Positions 35,711 to 46,874 of a stretch of 64,000 nt of DNA are shown in pieces. This DNA is from Sphagnum magellanicum. Its lineage: Eukaryota; Streptophyta; Sphagnopsida; Sphagnales; Sphagnaceae. Where the stretch lies: NCBI GenBank assembly GCA_021904315.1, contig CM038920.1:17484001-17548000 (forward strand), in the 5' to 3' direction. The position numbers and the translations under genes were made by a program. Below the pieces are notes generated by a model. It searched no databases, had not been told where the DNA came from, and worked only from the letters and a program-made list of their open reading frames with translations. Numbering within the stretch: the stretch's first letter is position 1; each line of letters begins with the position of its first letter.

Positions 35711-36206
35711 GTGACATGAACCCACCCCTGAAAAAATTAACCAATTCTCCAACCACTCTTGTTATTTCTAGAGTCTAGACTCTTGAATATTGATATCATC
35801 CTCAGTGCCCATATAAGCATCTACTTGCATACTATAAAACCTGCATGCATAAATAAGGAAGTTAAAAGAAGAAGACAATACCTAGTCCTTCAATTGATTG
35901 GTCCTATAGAAGAAGACTATAGTCCCTCCTAAATGGTAGAACCTCAAAAAAAATTTATTAAATTTTTTTATAAAATTTTTAAAAAAATTTCCTCAAAATT
36001 ATTTGTTATTTCCTAAAAAATATTGAGCAAAAAGGGTGGAAAATGGCCATAAAAATGGGGAAAACAAAGGCTGGATTAATGCGAAATTATGATGCAATTA
36101 TTCCCCTCCCCCACCGTCCCCACGCCCCAAGCTGCCACAATTTCAAATCCCCAGGTGGATCTAGCCTCTCCTATTGGTCGAAACTGTGAAACTTTTTTTC
36201 AACAGT

Positions 36207-36230
36207 TCAGTCAGTCAGTCAGTCAGTCAG
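36207..36230. repeat. (TCAG)6 microsatellite
   Basis: Six perfect TCAG units in a row. Confidence 0.9.
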
Positions 36231-36556
36231 TTAAGCTCGAGAGAACTGAACAGGCTCTGACAGTCAAAGGGATTTTAAAATTTTTTTTTCCATCCAAGAG
36301 CCAATCAGAAACCCAGAACTGGGTCCACCAACCAATCAGCTTGCGAAGTTCACTGTCTTTTTCCCGTTGGCGTTAGTTAATGAGTTCAGGTAAGGGAATA
36401 ATGTTACTTACAGGTTTACTGGACTCATTTTTACCTTAAAGTTACTTACGTTTTACTGGACTCACTTACCACCCGTTAACTCCCAAGAGATTTTACCCCC
36501 CTCGTTATTACTAGGAGGGTAAAAATTGTCAGTAATTACTGAGGTAGGTTTTTTTT

Positions 36557-36640
36557 AACAACTAGTTCACTGGTTGGGACGTTGGCAACTGACTTGTTTG
36601 AGGTCCTGAGTTCGAACCAGCGTTGTTGTGCAATTATTTG
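36557..36640 (+). mobile_element. tRNA-derived SINE head (tRNA-like sequence)
   Basis: TAGTTCACTGGTTGGGACG resembles a tRNA A-box region and GAGTTCGAACC an RNA polymerase III B box, about 30 bases further on. The flanks AACAACT and CGTTGTT can pair in six positions like an acceptor stem. The T-arm pairing is poor, so it is not a working tRNA gene. The body and tail of the SINE were not defined. Confidence 0.6.
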
Positions 36641-37147
36641 AATTTTTAAAAGAACAAACTGCTCCCAGTTGGTTCATGTCTCTTCAGAACCTTAAAGAAC
36701 CGGAGGTTTTCAAGAAAGAACCGGTACAGAAGCCGCGGTTCATTGGTCCGGTTATTTTTTTATTTATCTAAGTGTTTTGTGAACCACGGTTAGATACCAG
36801 AAAACCGTTTCTTTCATTTTTTAGATCAGCGACCATGAATCCTAAGAACCTTCCTGATATCCGCTGGGGGGTCTGTTCCGGTTCCCAATAACCACCCAAC
36901 ACAGCAGCAGCCTGTGAATTGTGGAACTAGATTGACCTCAAATTTGCACAAAAACATCATTTGTACAACCCAGGAAAAGGGCCCAAAAAAGTCGGACCCA
37001 AAAACATGTTGCAATTATGGGTGCCGTACTTACGACTGACAAATCGGCACTTCTTTGTCCAATATTTATTCATTTTAGAAAACAAGGTTCCATAGTTTCC
37101 AATTTAATTTTCTAAAATTTCAACAATTGAGGAATTTTAGTAGTACG

Positions 37148-37540
37148 CAAAATACACCTTGTGTTTGTATTGTGTATTTGTAATAGTAACCCAATGGTTG
37201 GGACAAGAGTTCGATTCTCAACAATTTTGGCAAATACCAATAAAAAATTTAAACTTATTTTTGGACTAAACCTGCAAAAATACACCTACCTTGTGTTTGT
37301 GGTGTGTATTTGTAATAGTAACCCAAGGGTTGGGACAAGAGTTCCATCCTCAACAATTTTGGCAAATGCCAATAAACAATTTATTCTTAATTTTGGACTA
37401 AACCTGCAAAATACACCTACCTTGTGTTTGTGTTGTGTATTTGTAATAGTAACCCAATGGTTGGGACAAGAGTTCAATTCTCAACAATTTTGGCAAATAC
37501 CAATAATAAAAAATTTGTTCTTATTTTTGGACTAAACCCT
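37148..37540. repeat. three tandem copies of a ~131-bp unit carrying a tRNA-like core
   Basis: TAATAGTAACCCAA...GGTTGGGACAAGAGTTC recurs at about 37,181, 37,313 and 37,444 (periods 132 and 131). Each unit ends in ACCTTGTGTTTGT. The core CAATGGTTGGGAC...AGTTCGATTCTC resembles a shortened version of the tRNA-like sequence at 36.56 kb. The frame stays open because the unit repeats in near-multiples of three, so it is not taken as a gene. Confidence 0.85.
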
Positions 37541-37959
37541 TTTGCAAATTATTTTTGTGTTGAACATCAATTGTAGTTATGGTATGCATATGGAGGTCCC
37601 CTTTTTTTCTACTTACTGTAGTAGCTATTGACTTGTGACCACCATTGAGTACCTCCCTACCTAACAAATCCATCAACTTTGGGAAGGGAAGCATTGTTCC
37701 TCCTCATGCAGTGGCTACCTACAACATTATCAGCTTTCCACCACCACTGCCACAACTGGGGCTCTTGCAACAAGGCAGTGACGGTGCTGGGTGAAGCAGA
37801 TCACCTCTTTAAAGCTCATCAGGGAGAGGGGACCATGATCATCAGTTGACCCTCTGGACTAGCAATTGACATCTGGGAGTAGTTTCTTCACCTGCTTTGA
37901 GCTTGTTCTTGATTGCAAACGAAGGGCATGTGTCACACTGCAGCCTTGCCATTTGCATT

Positions 37960-38265
37960 AAAAAGTATCTTAAGGCAAAAGAAGAATTATGAAAAACTCA
38001 ATTATTTCACCAAGCAAAAAATATAATCTTCAAAAAAATCTTCTAAAAGAAAACCAAATTCCTTCAAGATATTATAATTCTATAACTAATCTCAATTTTC
38101 AACACAAGCCAAAATATCATTTATCAAAAAAAATTCTCATATAAAAATATACCTCTTACTTACCTAGGGGGCATAATCCCTTAAGCTACTACTACATATA
38201 CTCTATAATGAACCTAAACACAATATCCTTGCCTTCTTGGTAGGCAAGGCCAACAAAGAGACCTT
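37960..38265. repeat. dispersed repeat block A, second copy
   Basis: AAGTATCTTAAGGCAAAAGA through GGCAAGGCCAACAAAGA matches 34,045-34,345 in the same orientation, with small insertions and substitutions. Confidence 0.8.
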
Positions 38266-38679
38266 TGTGTAATTCCTGATCTCTTCTAATCAAATAACCT
38301 AGACGGCTTCAATAAAATAAAATAAATTCTCAATTTTAATATCTTTGACGTTCTTAAGAAAATTTCCTCTCATTCCAGACTGGTTCTTACTTCATTCAGA
38401 TTCGTTGGCTATATTTAAATGGTTCTTTAACATCAATTTAAGATTTTAAATTTAATATAAAGTCAATTTTCAAATTTTCAGACATTTCAAGGGCCAAGAA
38501 AAAAATCAGGAATCTTCATTACAAAGATCTAATATTTAGAATGAAAATATAAAATCACATTTTGAATATAACCTACTCAAATAAAAAAAGCACAAAATTA
38601 ATCTGGTTTCAATTCATCCTGCTCAAATGAGCTTTCAAACTCATTTAATTTTTTCTATAAACGTACTTCAAATTTTATC

Positions 38680-38920
38680 GATTCCACCAAACTAAAAAAA
38701 AAACTTTGCAACTAACCTTTGCATTATTAGGCCAATTCTTATTCACAAAAATCAACTTCTTAAGATTGTATAATTTTAAAGAGGTTCTCGTCAAATTGGT
38801 GACTACTATACCAGCAAGTGAAAATATTATTTCTATTTCAATTTGAGAAACTACAATTTCCATCCTATGGTTGAGAACTACTAGTGTTGGGTAGTTCTGA
38901 AAAAAATGACCCAATTTTCA
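38680..38920 (-). pseudogene. hAT transposase remnant (C-terminal dimerisation region)
   Basis: The minus strand encodes EIVVSQIEIEIIFSLAG, then KLIFVNKNWPNN and a Cys-Lys, the end of the hAT C-terminal dimerisation domain (GSQIETERIFSLAG...LIFVNKNWPND in relatives). Only this short end was recognised. Upstream sequence on that strand gave no further domain. Confidence 0.65.
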
Positions 38921-40162
38921 TATATATCGGCTTTCGATATAATTCTCACTAATGAGAACCGGTGGCATGTTCCAGAATGAATGGTAATTGATGTGAAAAC
39001 TGACCCATGGTTAGGGTTTAAGTTAGCTTAGAGTTTAAGATACCCGTGCGACAGAGAGAACCAGCACAGAAGTTCTGGGAAAGAACCGGCAACCTCAGGT
39101 ATCCATCCCTGCCGAAGGACCCGCCGTTCTCACGTGACTAGGGTTTAGGCTAGGGTTAGAGTTTAAGGTTAGTTGGTGCAGGGTATTTAATGACTGAATA
39201 ATTTCTCAAACGATATATAATGCCAAGCAAAGAACCGGGTACATATATCCAACTATAACGGGATTGGCGAGAACCGTTTAACAAAGATCCAGTGGTAAAC
39301 AAAAACAAATGGGGATTTTGAGAACCTGGAAGACGGTTATTTGAGTTTTAGTAACAAAGCTGCCACAAGATAATAATTTACATGAAAAGGGTTTTGGAAG
39401 CACCCTTGCAAGGGAGCCAGCCAAGAGATTTATTGTTGCAAAAGAGGAGGAATTTTTTTTTTATAAAAAAAAAACCCTCCTGTTTGTGCAAAAGTGGGGG
39501 TACTGGAAATAATAATGGGAGTCAGGACTTTTATTCAGTCTGGACACAAAATTTTTTTATGCCAAAATTTGAGAATTAAATTGCAAAACTGTACAACTCT
39601 GGTGCCAACCATCACCAGTAGTACTGGTTCTCTGCAGCCACCCCCATGTTGAATCAACCCACCTCCCATACAAATTATATATTATGTCCCTACCTTTGTT
39701 GGTGGGGTAGTGGAAAATTTGGGGGTTTTTTTTTTAATTAATCTTATTTGATAAAAAAAATTTGGACCAATTTTTTCAAAAAAATAGCAAAATTAGTCGA
39801 ACTTTAAACTACCCACCCACCAAAAAAACAAAAAAAAATCCCTTTTTTTCCCAATTTTTTTTTTGTTGAAAAAAACTTGAATATACGTCCAACGAAAGTG
39901 CAGATGGAGAACGAGTCAAAGAATCATTATTTGATTGTCGGGTCCTTAAACCATAATGTGTAAATATCTACAAAATTGATGGTTCTTGTCAACTGGTCAC
40001 GGAAGAAAGAAAGAAAGACGACATAGAGTACAAGTTGTAATGAGTTATGTGTAGCAGATTGGGGGGTGGGCCGGGGCAAGGCACAATTCCGGAGACAACT
40101 TACTTTGCGAGGTTTAAGTAGTGCTATGTAGATAGTCCAGCCTGTTTGCAGCGTTGCATGAT

Positions 40163-40185
40163 CCGGCCGGCCGGCCGGCCGGCCG
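40163..40185. repeat. (CCGG)n self-complementary GC tract
   Basis: CCGG repeated without a break for 23 bases, in an AT-rich neighbourhood. The tract is fully self-complementary and CpG-bearing. Confidence 0.9.
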
Positions 40186-40429
40186 AGTAAATGATATTTT
40201 GAGTAGAGAAGTGAATGACGGTTCAGAAACAACATGGACCATGGGGGTTGGTTGGACCCAGTTCGCCGAAATAGAGAAACTATTGCTTGTCAGCAACGCC
40301 CCTCTGGTTATTGAAAGAACCGGTCGAGAACCGGGTCGAGAACCGGATAAAGAACCGGGTCATGCCTGGTAGGTAGCATCCAAAGAACCAGCAAGACCCT
40401 TCTTCTGCTGGGCTAGGTATTGAATTCCC

Positions 40430-43400
40430 AAATTTTGATAACCTTCTTGAATGATTGGAATTTCATCCAAGTAGGTTATCAATCCTAAAACCTTCATATT
40501 TTTAGTGAAAAAAAAAACCCAATAATAATAATAATAATAATAATTTAACTTTCACTTTAAGATCTTAAAATTAGAAAACCTTAAACCTACCATGCCTAGG
40601 CAATACAACCGACGGTTCTCAACGTGAGTATTTGGAAACTGACCATTATAACATAATAAGCTTTCACTACCACCAAAAGAACCCAAATAAATTGGTAATT
40701 GAGGGTATTTCTTTTGCATGAAATTCATAATTTATGGGTCAAAATGATTTTTTAAGTTTTTTAAATTTGATACCCTTTGTGGTCCCAAAAAATAAATAAA
40801 TAAATGACCTGCCCAACACTAGTTTGAATGTAAACATGATCAATAGGAAATATAGTTATTAGGTCCTCCTCTATAGAGGGAACATATTTTTATGTCAAAT
40901 AACTAGCTTGAAAATTCTCCCATTTGAAAAATTCTCAAATTCTTTTGGTTGGTGTAGCAAGCACAATATTTCCTATTAAATTACATCATTTGATCATTTT
41001 TGTAAATTCCAAATAAATCTTCCAGCTTTAGAAAACTTCACATTTTCAAGTGATCACCAAAGTTGGGAGGGTATTAATCAAGCAAAGGCTTTGCCTAGTT
41101 TTTTCAAAAGGAATTAATATTTATCTTTGGGGGAGGGGGGCATTTTTTTTCGTATTCACAAAATATGTGAATAAAAGTATACGGTTCTATATATTAGTTG
41201 TTGAATTAATAACCAAATGTTAGTTATTAGGTCATCTATTTAGATTTCTTATTTGACTCATTAAAGTTGTAACCAAAAAAAAGTTCAACCAACTACATGA
41301 TTAACCTTCTTTCCAATGTTGTCGATTTAACTATTGTTGTTTAGAACTTTTGTTTCTACTATTCATATAACTATCTTTTGATTTGTCACCACTATTGTTG
41401 ATGTTGCCATGTGATTTATGGAAGCAATGTATAGGTGAAGTTTTTCACCTTCTTCTTCTCCCTATTGCAAAGTTTTCGTTTATTATTATTTGTAATATTT
41501 TTGGCTTTTGTTTCATGTTGCTAATCTCTATTTTTGGAGATGCATCTAAGTTTCATTGCAACAACTTTGCCTTTATTATTATTTCTAAAACCTCCACCAT
41601 AGTTCACATCATGATTGAAGACCCTAATTTTGCCCAATAAGTGACCTAAGACCTACAACCTTGTTCCTTTGTTTTGCTTGGTGATTTGTCATTGTGAAAT
41701 CAAAAGAGAGAGAAAAGAAAAGGAGTTAGAGCAAGGTTCGACTAAATGCATGTCTTCATAGAGGTATTTAATATGTTCCAAAAGCACACAAGTTTTTCAA
41801 TTGCTAATGTATGTACATGGTCATACAAATTGTTACATGGCAATAGCTCTCATCTTAAAAACCTAAGAAGAAGTTTTCAATTCATTGAATGGCATTGAAC
41901 ATGCCAAACTTGGAATTGTGGCTACTTTGGTTGTTGCTACAAACATCACATCTCAAGAACTACAAATGATTAATAAATGTTTTTGAAGTTTACAGCTATA
42001 TTTCCATCAAATTTCGTTGTGAGGAAAGGATGATGACGGGGCTATGGAAATAGGTGATGAGCAACACAACATGTGGACTATGTTGTTGAGATGCATATCA
42101 AATGTTCTCTTTAAATTCATGAACTCTTGTATTGTTTTCCATTTGTTAAATTGTGCATTGTTTGTGTATGATAATGAAAACCTTGTTTAATTGGTAATTA
42201 TTCTTTTTGAAAGCAAATTTACTCAACCTTGTCCTAGGATAATAATTATACTTTGATTCATGTGCTTCCCATTTTATTTCATCTTTCATTCATAGTTTAG
42301 ATATGGTCTATTGCTTAACTTATTGAATTATCTATTAACAAACTCATATATCTTTATATGAGGTCCTCAATATAGTGATATTGGGTCACCAACGTCAACA
42401 TGATGGATCTAAACAAATTAACATGAACCTAACAAAATGTTGGATGTTAGACAAAAGCAATCAAAACCAAAGATTTATTAATGTTTTGTCATTTGAAACC
42501 ATGGCAATCATGACGAGGTGTTTCTCTTTCACTCATAAAATGTTAAGAAACTCAAACTAAAAATCCATTTGATTCACTTATAATTTAGGTTTTAATTTAG
42601 GATGCTTGAAAATGAACACCTATTATATTAGAAGGAGACAATTTTGTAAAGGACTATCAAAATAATTGACCATATAATAAAAGCATTTGATGAAAAAACA
42701 TTATAATTTAACCTATTAGCCACACTAAAAAAAACTCATATTAAATTTTTAAATGTAAAATTTTGAAACTTAAAAAATTCAAAAAACTTCAAGATTTTTT
42801 TTTTAATTTCAAAATTTTAAAATTTGAAGAGTCCTTTATCACATATATGGGTATAATGTACTTGACATATTAAGAAAAGTTGAAGTTTTTAATACAAGAA
42901 AGCTAAAAATATATAGAAAATGAATTTTTGGGTAAAATGACAAATTATGGTAACTTGTTTAAACCCAAAACATTTTGGGTATGCAAACTTTAAAACAACA
43001 TCATAAATTTGTTAGGCTCATCATATATAGTGAATTAGGACTAATCATTTTATATTTTATTTTGATCATATGTGGTCATAGGAATTGTTGTAAGACTAAA
43101 ATCTTTCTTGGTTTGTTTCTATTGATTCATTTGTGTATTAAAAGTAGTTGAGTATATTTGAAATTGTTAATATTAGTATTTTAAATTACAAGTTATATTA
43201 ACAATTGCTACAAATTGTCTAATTTCAAAATCTCATATATCTAAGTTGTAATAAAAACTATATTGGGCACAAAATTTGTTGACCTTACTTATAGCAAAGT
43301 GGATCGCTAAAAGGCATTATGGGCAACTACTCTTACATGTTTTAACTCATTGTGCAAATGATCCACCTTTGAAAGAACAATCTTGATTTTTTTAATAGTT

Positions 43401-45470
43401 TCAAACTTATTATAAAAAAGAAAAAAAAGGTGTTTATAGGGATAATAGTAATGCACAATTAATCATGTACAATTTTTAACTAACAAATTTAGGAAAGTTC
43501 TAGTTTCATACTTAAAAAATAATGGTCTAATTGGGTAAAAAATACTACAATGAACTTTTATGAATGTCCCAATGCCCGTTTTCTTAGCTCTACCAAGCAT
43601 TATTGCAAAGAGCCCAATGAACCATGAAAAATAGAATAAAATAACTCAATGTAATGAAACATTATTGCTTAATCTTTGTAAGTTTGAAAAAATTCCACTA
43701 GATTCATCAATGTTCAATCAAAGGTGAACCTTTAGAAATTAGGAATCCCCAAAGTCCCTAATTATTTATGGATTTCTTTTTTCTTATAGTCATTTTATGG
43801 AAATCACTCAAGACTTTGGGACATGATACTTTTAAGGTATATGGCATTTAAGGCCAAAAAATATGGAAAGAAAATATTTGTGTCTTTTCATAATTCCATT
43901 TAATGATCTCTATGTTCTGCAAAGTGTGTTAACCTACATTTTTTTTTTTGCCAAAACTTTTTTTCACTAAAAAAATTAGAAAAGATATGTAATAAGATGG
44001 TGTAGGGGAAAAAATGAGGAAAAAAGTTAATTTCAACATCATTTAATTGTTTTTAATGTAAATCCCGGTTTTCCAAGGTTCATTGAGCTCGAAATATATT
44101 AGAAATATGAACTTCCAATAGACTTTCAATTGTGTTATTTTCGGTCCATAATGGTGTATTTTTACCCAACTGTATTGAAGAAACATATGGATCTAGAATA
44201 CAAATGATTTGGAAAAATATTTGAGAAAGAAATGAAACATTAGCATGAAAACCCCAATGGAAAGGCAACTTGTAAAGAAAAAACCATAAACAAGTCTAAG
44301 TGCAATTTTTAACATTTTGGGGCCATGGATTCTTTTGAAAATGATAACATGTACAACAAAAAGGGTTTTCCAAGATCTTGTCAAGTTTTAAATCATTTGC
44401 CTATTCAATTTGTTGAAAGCATTTCATTATAACCTTTGATTGTATGATTATGCTTTTCTATTATATTCCATTAGTCCAAAAAACATTTTATAAGAAGTGT
44501 TACAAAAGTCCATGTTTTAAAAGACAAAATGCACATATGTTTTATTGTTTATAATAAATTGTGTTGAACTACCATTGCCATTTTTAATTTTTAGATGTCC
44601 AAATATGTACATGATATGTTTGCCTTGGGTGTGATCTTTTTGGGGAATAAATTGGGAGTCAAAACAAATTACAATTGACTTGATGGAAACATATGAATTT
44701 TTAAGCCAAACATTGGTGAATAATTTGTAGGGCCTTTAAAAGAAGTATGGATTTTTAAAAAATATCATTGAGTTTAGATGTCAAAGATAAAATGTTAAAA
44801 CAATGATAACCACTTTAAAAATCAATTGTGTTAATTGTGAGACCTTTGGTGTGGAGGTAAGCTTTCAAGGCACATTTTTTAGACATTCCTTTTTTACGGC
44901 TTATAAGTATAAAATTGTTGAAGAGAAAATTTGCGAAATCTTGAATTATGTTTCCATCAAATTTGTTTAAGTAGATTTGCAAAAATGTATAACATTGCTA
45001 AAAATGTCAAGGAAAGGGTAACAAAAATGGATGAAAACATGCATTAATGTAAACCTTTGCCAATGAAAACTAAACACACTAATCATATCAAGGTAATGTT
45101 TTCAATTCCAATTTCTATATATTTTGCATTTTTTTTCCTTATGATGTTTGACCTTTTTGCAAAATGTCACTACCTTATAAACGTTGAATTGGTGTGTGGA
45201 TGTTTGCAAGTAAAGTAATCATGTTTCAAGAAGGTTTACAATTTTTAAAAACCATTGATCATTGTTACAATAGGTAGATTATGCCAAGGTCAATTGTCAT
45301 GTACCACCTCCTGTCACATGGCATATTTCTCATATTATTGTAGACTATTTATTTCATGTTGTCATTACATACTATATTTTGAACCAATCACAAGGCCACT
45401 AATTGTTGAGTGATGCTTTGGGCCTAAAACTTAAAAAAGAAATTAATAGTCCTCTTATTATAGATACATT
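40430..45470. other. gene-free AT-rich block
   Basis: It holds an ATA/AAT microsatellite near 40,522-40,544 and many short frames without recognisable domains. Parts beyond about 42 kb may be the decayed N-terminal half of the hAT element that follows, but no motif shows it. Confidence 0.35.
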
Positions 45471-45478
45471 GATGGAAG

Positions 45479-46870
45479 ATGATTTTAAGTCTTGACATTG
45501 AGGTGGGAAGTCTTGCTATGAGTGTGAAGATGGAAGTATGTGGGGTCATTTACTCTTTTATTTTCTTCTTGACAAAATATGATGAAAGGGTACCTCATAA
45601 TATGTTGTCCTTGATGTTAGATCCTATACACAAAAGTTTGAAATCAAAATTTTCTTTTATTGGTCATGATAAGAGGGTGTATGCAATATATAGTGACTAA
45701 TTTTTGACATGATGCAAATACAAGTTGTAGGCAAGTTTTTTAAAAATGTTCATTTATGAATATGGTTTTCAATTTCTAAGTTTTCATTATTTTAATCGTT
45801 GATTACTAAATGCTCACCCACATACGAAAACTATTAAATCAAAGATGTTGATGTCATTTGTTATGGTAAATGCTACTTGGAAATCCTAAAATGAAACCCA
45901 TAAAGTTCACATAAATGAAGGCACAAATAAAGATTTTTACAACATGTTCATTAGGCACAACTTTTTTGGCATTGAAAAAAAATCATTTAAAAAGAACATT
46001 TGAAAATAATGTTCAACTCCAACCTTTCAAAAGTTCATAATTACCATTTGATTAAGGTTTTAAATTAAAAAAATTCACATTTGAATTTATCATTTCATTC
46101 CGCAAAACATACCTAGTCATTATAGACAATTTGGAGTGAAAATTAATATGAATTCTTCAAATTGTTAACAATCCAATTAACTTACTAATTCATATTTTTG
46201 AATTTCAAAAGTTCATTATTGATACAAAAAGTAAAAATTGAAATTGATGCATTCATTATCAATCGTGGACTTTTGTCTACATTTTTAAAAAATTATATAG
46301 ATATGTTCATAATCAATTTGTAAGTGAAGAACCAATTGTTAATTGACAAATTTAAAATTATGTTATTCACCACAAGTATTTAAACATAATGCAATGAATG
46401 CACCTTGCAAAAATGACCATTGTAACACCAAAAATGACCCACTTTAACTAGCATTCACCCAAGGTGTGACCATAGTTGATGAGTACAATTGAAAATCCAT
46501 GTATCTTATGTTGAAAGTTTTTACTATCATTTACATCCATTATTAAAGGTTGAAAATTCTTTTGCTAACAAAGATGACGAAGATTACAATTTGGAGGTCC
46601 TTGAAATGGTAGTAATCACCAACGAACATGTGAAGGAGCTTGTCAACTACGAATTGTTGATATTTCAAAAATATCAAGTGGACATGAAGGATATCGAATG
46701 CCCTTTGGATTGGTGGAGGAAACATAAATCCTTGTTTTTTATTGTTGGTTTTTTAATTTGACAAATATCGGGATTATTGGATCTTTGATTGAAATAAAGA
46801 AAATATATTCCTCTATTGGCATATTCATTAATTTAAGGAGATGCCACTTGTAGTAAGATAATCTTGAGAA
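45479..46870 (+). pseudogene. hAT transposase remnant (central region and C-terminal dimerisation domain)
   Basis: 45,479-45,700 encodes VPHNMLSLMLDPIHKSLKSK and FSFIGHDKRVYAI, like the LMLDPRFKSL...SFIGHE part of hAT transposases. 46,489-46,761 encodes ELVNYELLIFQKYQ, DWWRKHKSLF and VGFL. Bases beyond it continue, in shifted frames, with GIIGSLIE and LRRC-like sequence (C-terminal dimerisation domain). The ~800 bases between the blocks have no usable frame. It is a decayed DNA-transposon copy with several stops and frame changes, on the opposite strand to the remnant at 38.7 kb. Confidence 0.7.
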
Positions 46871-46874
46871 ATTA

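Larger units (their letters stand above)
36660..40420. repeat. zone with dispersed GAACCGG motifs
   Basis: At least nine exact GAACCGG copies fall at about 36.70, 36.72, 38.96, 39.09, 39.23 and 40.32-40.36 kb, four of the last in one cluster (GGTCGAGAACCGGGTCGAGA). Related GGTTCTC and GAACCAG forms occur around them. The purpose is unknown. It may mark fragments of one repeat family. Confidence 0.55.

Noticed and set aside
36557-36627. Functional tRNA gene
   Set aside because: A- and B-box-like motifs are present but T-arm and anticodon-arm pairing are poor. A SINE head fits better.
37161-37535. 124-residue open frame across the 131-bp tandem units
   Set aside because: The protein repeats because the DNA repeats. 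The frame survives through the unit length, with no independent sign of coding.
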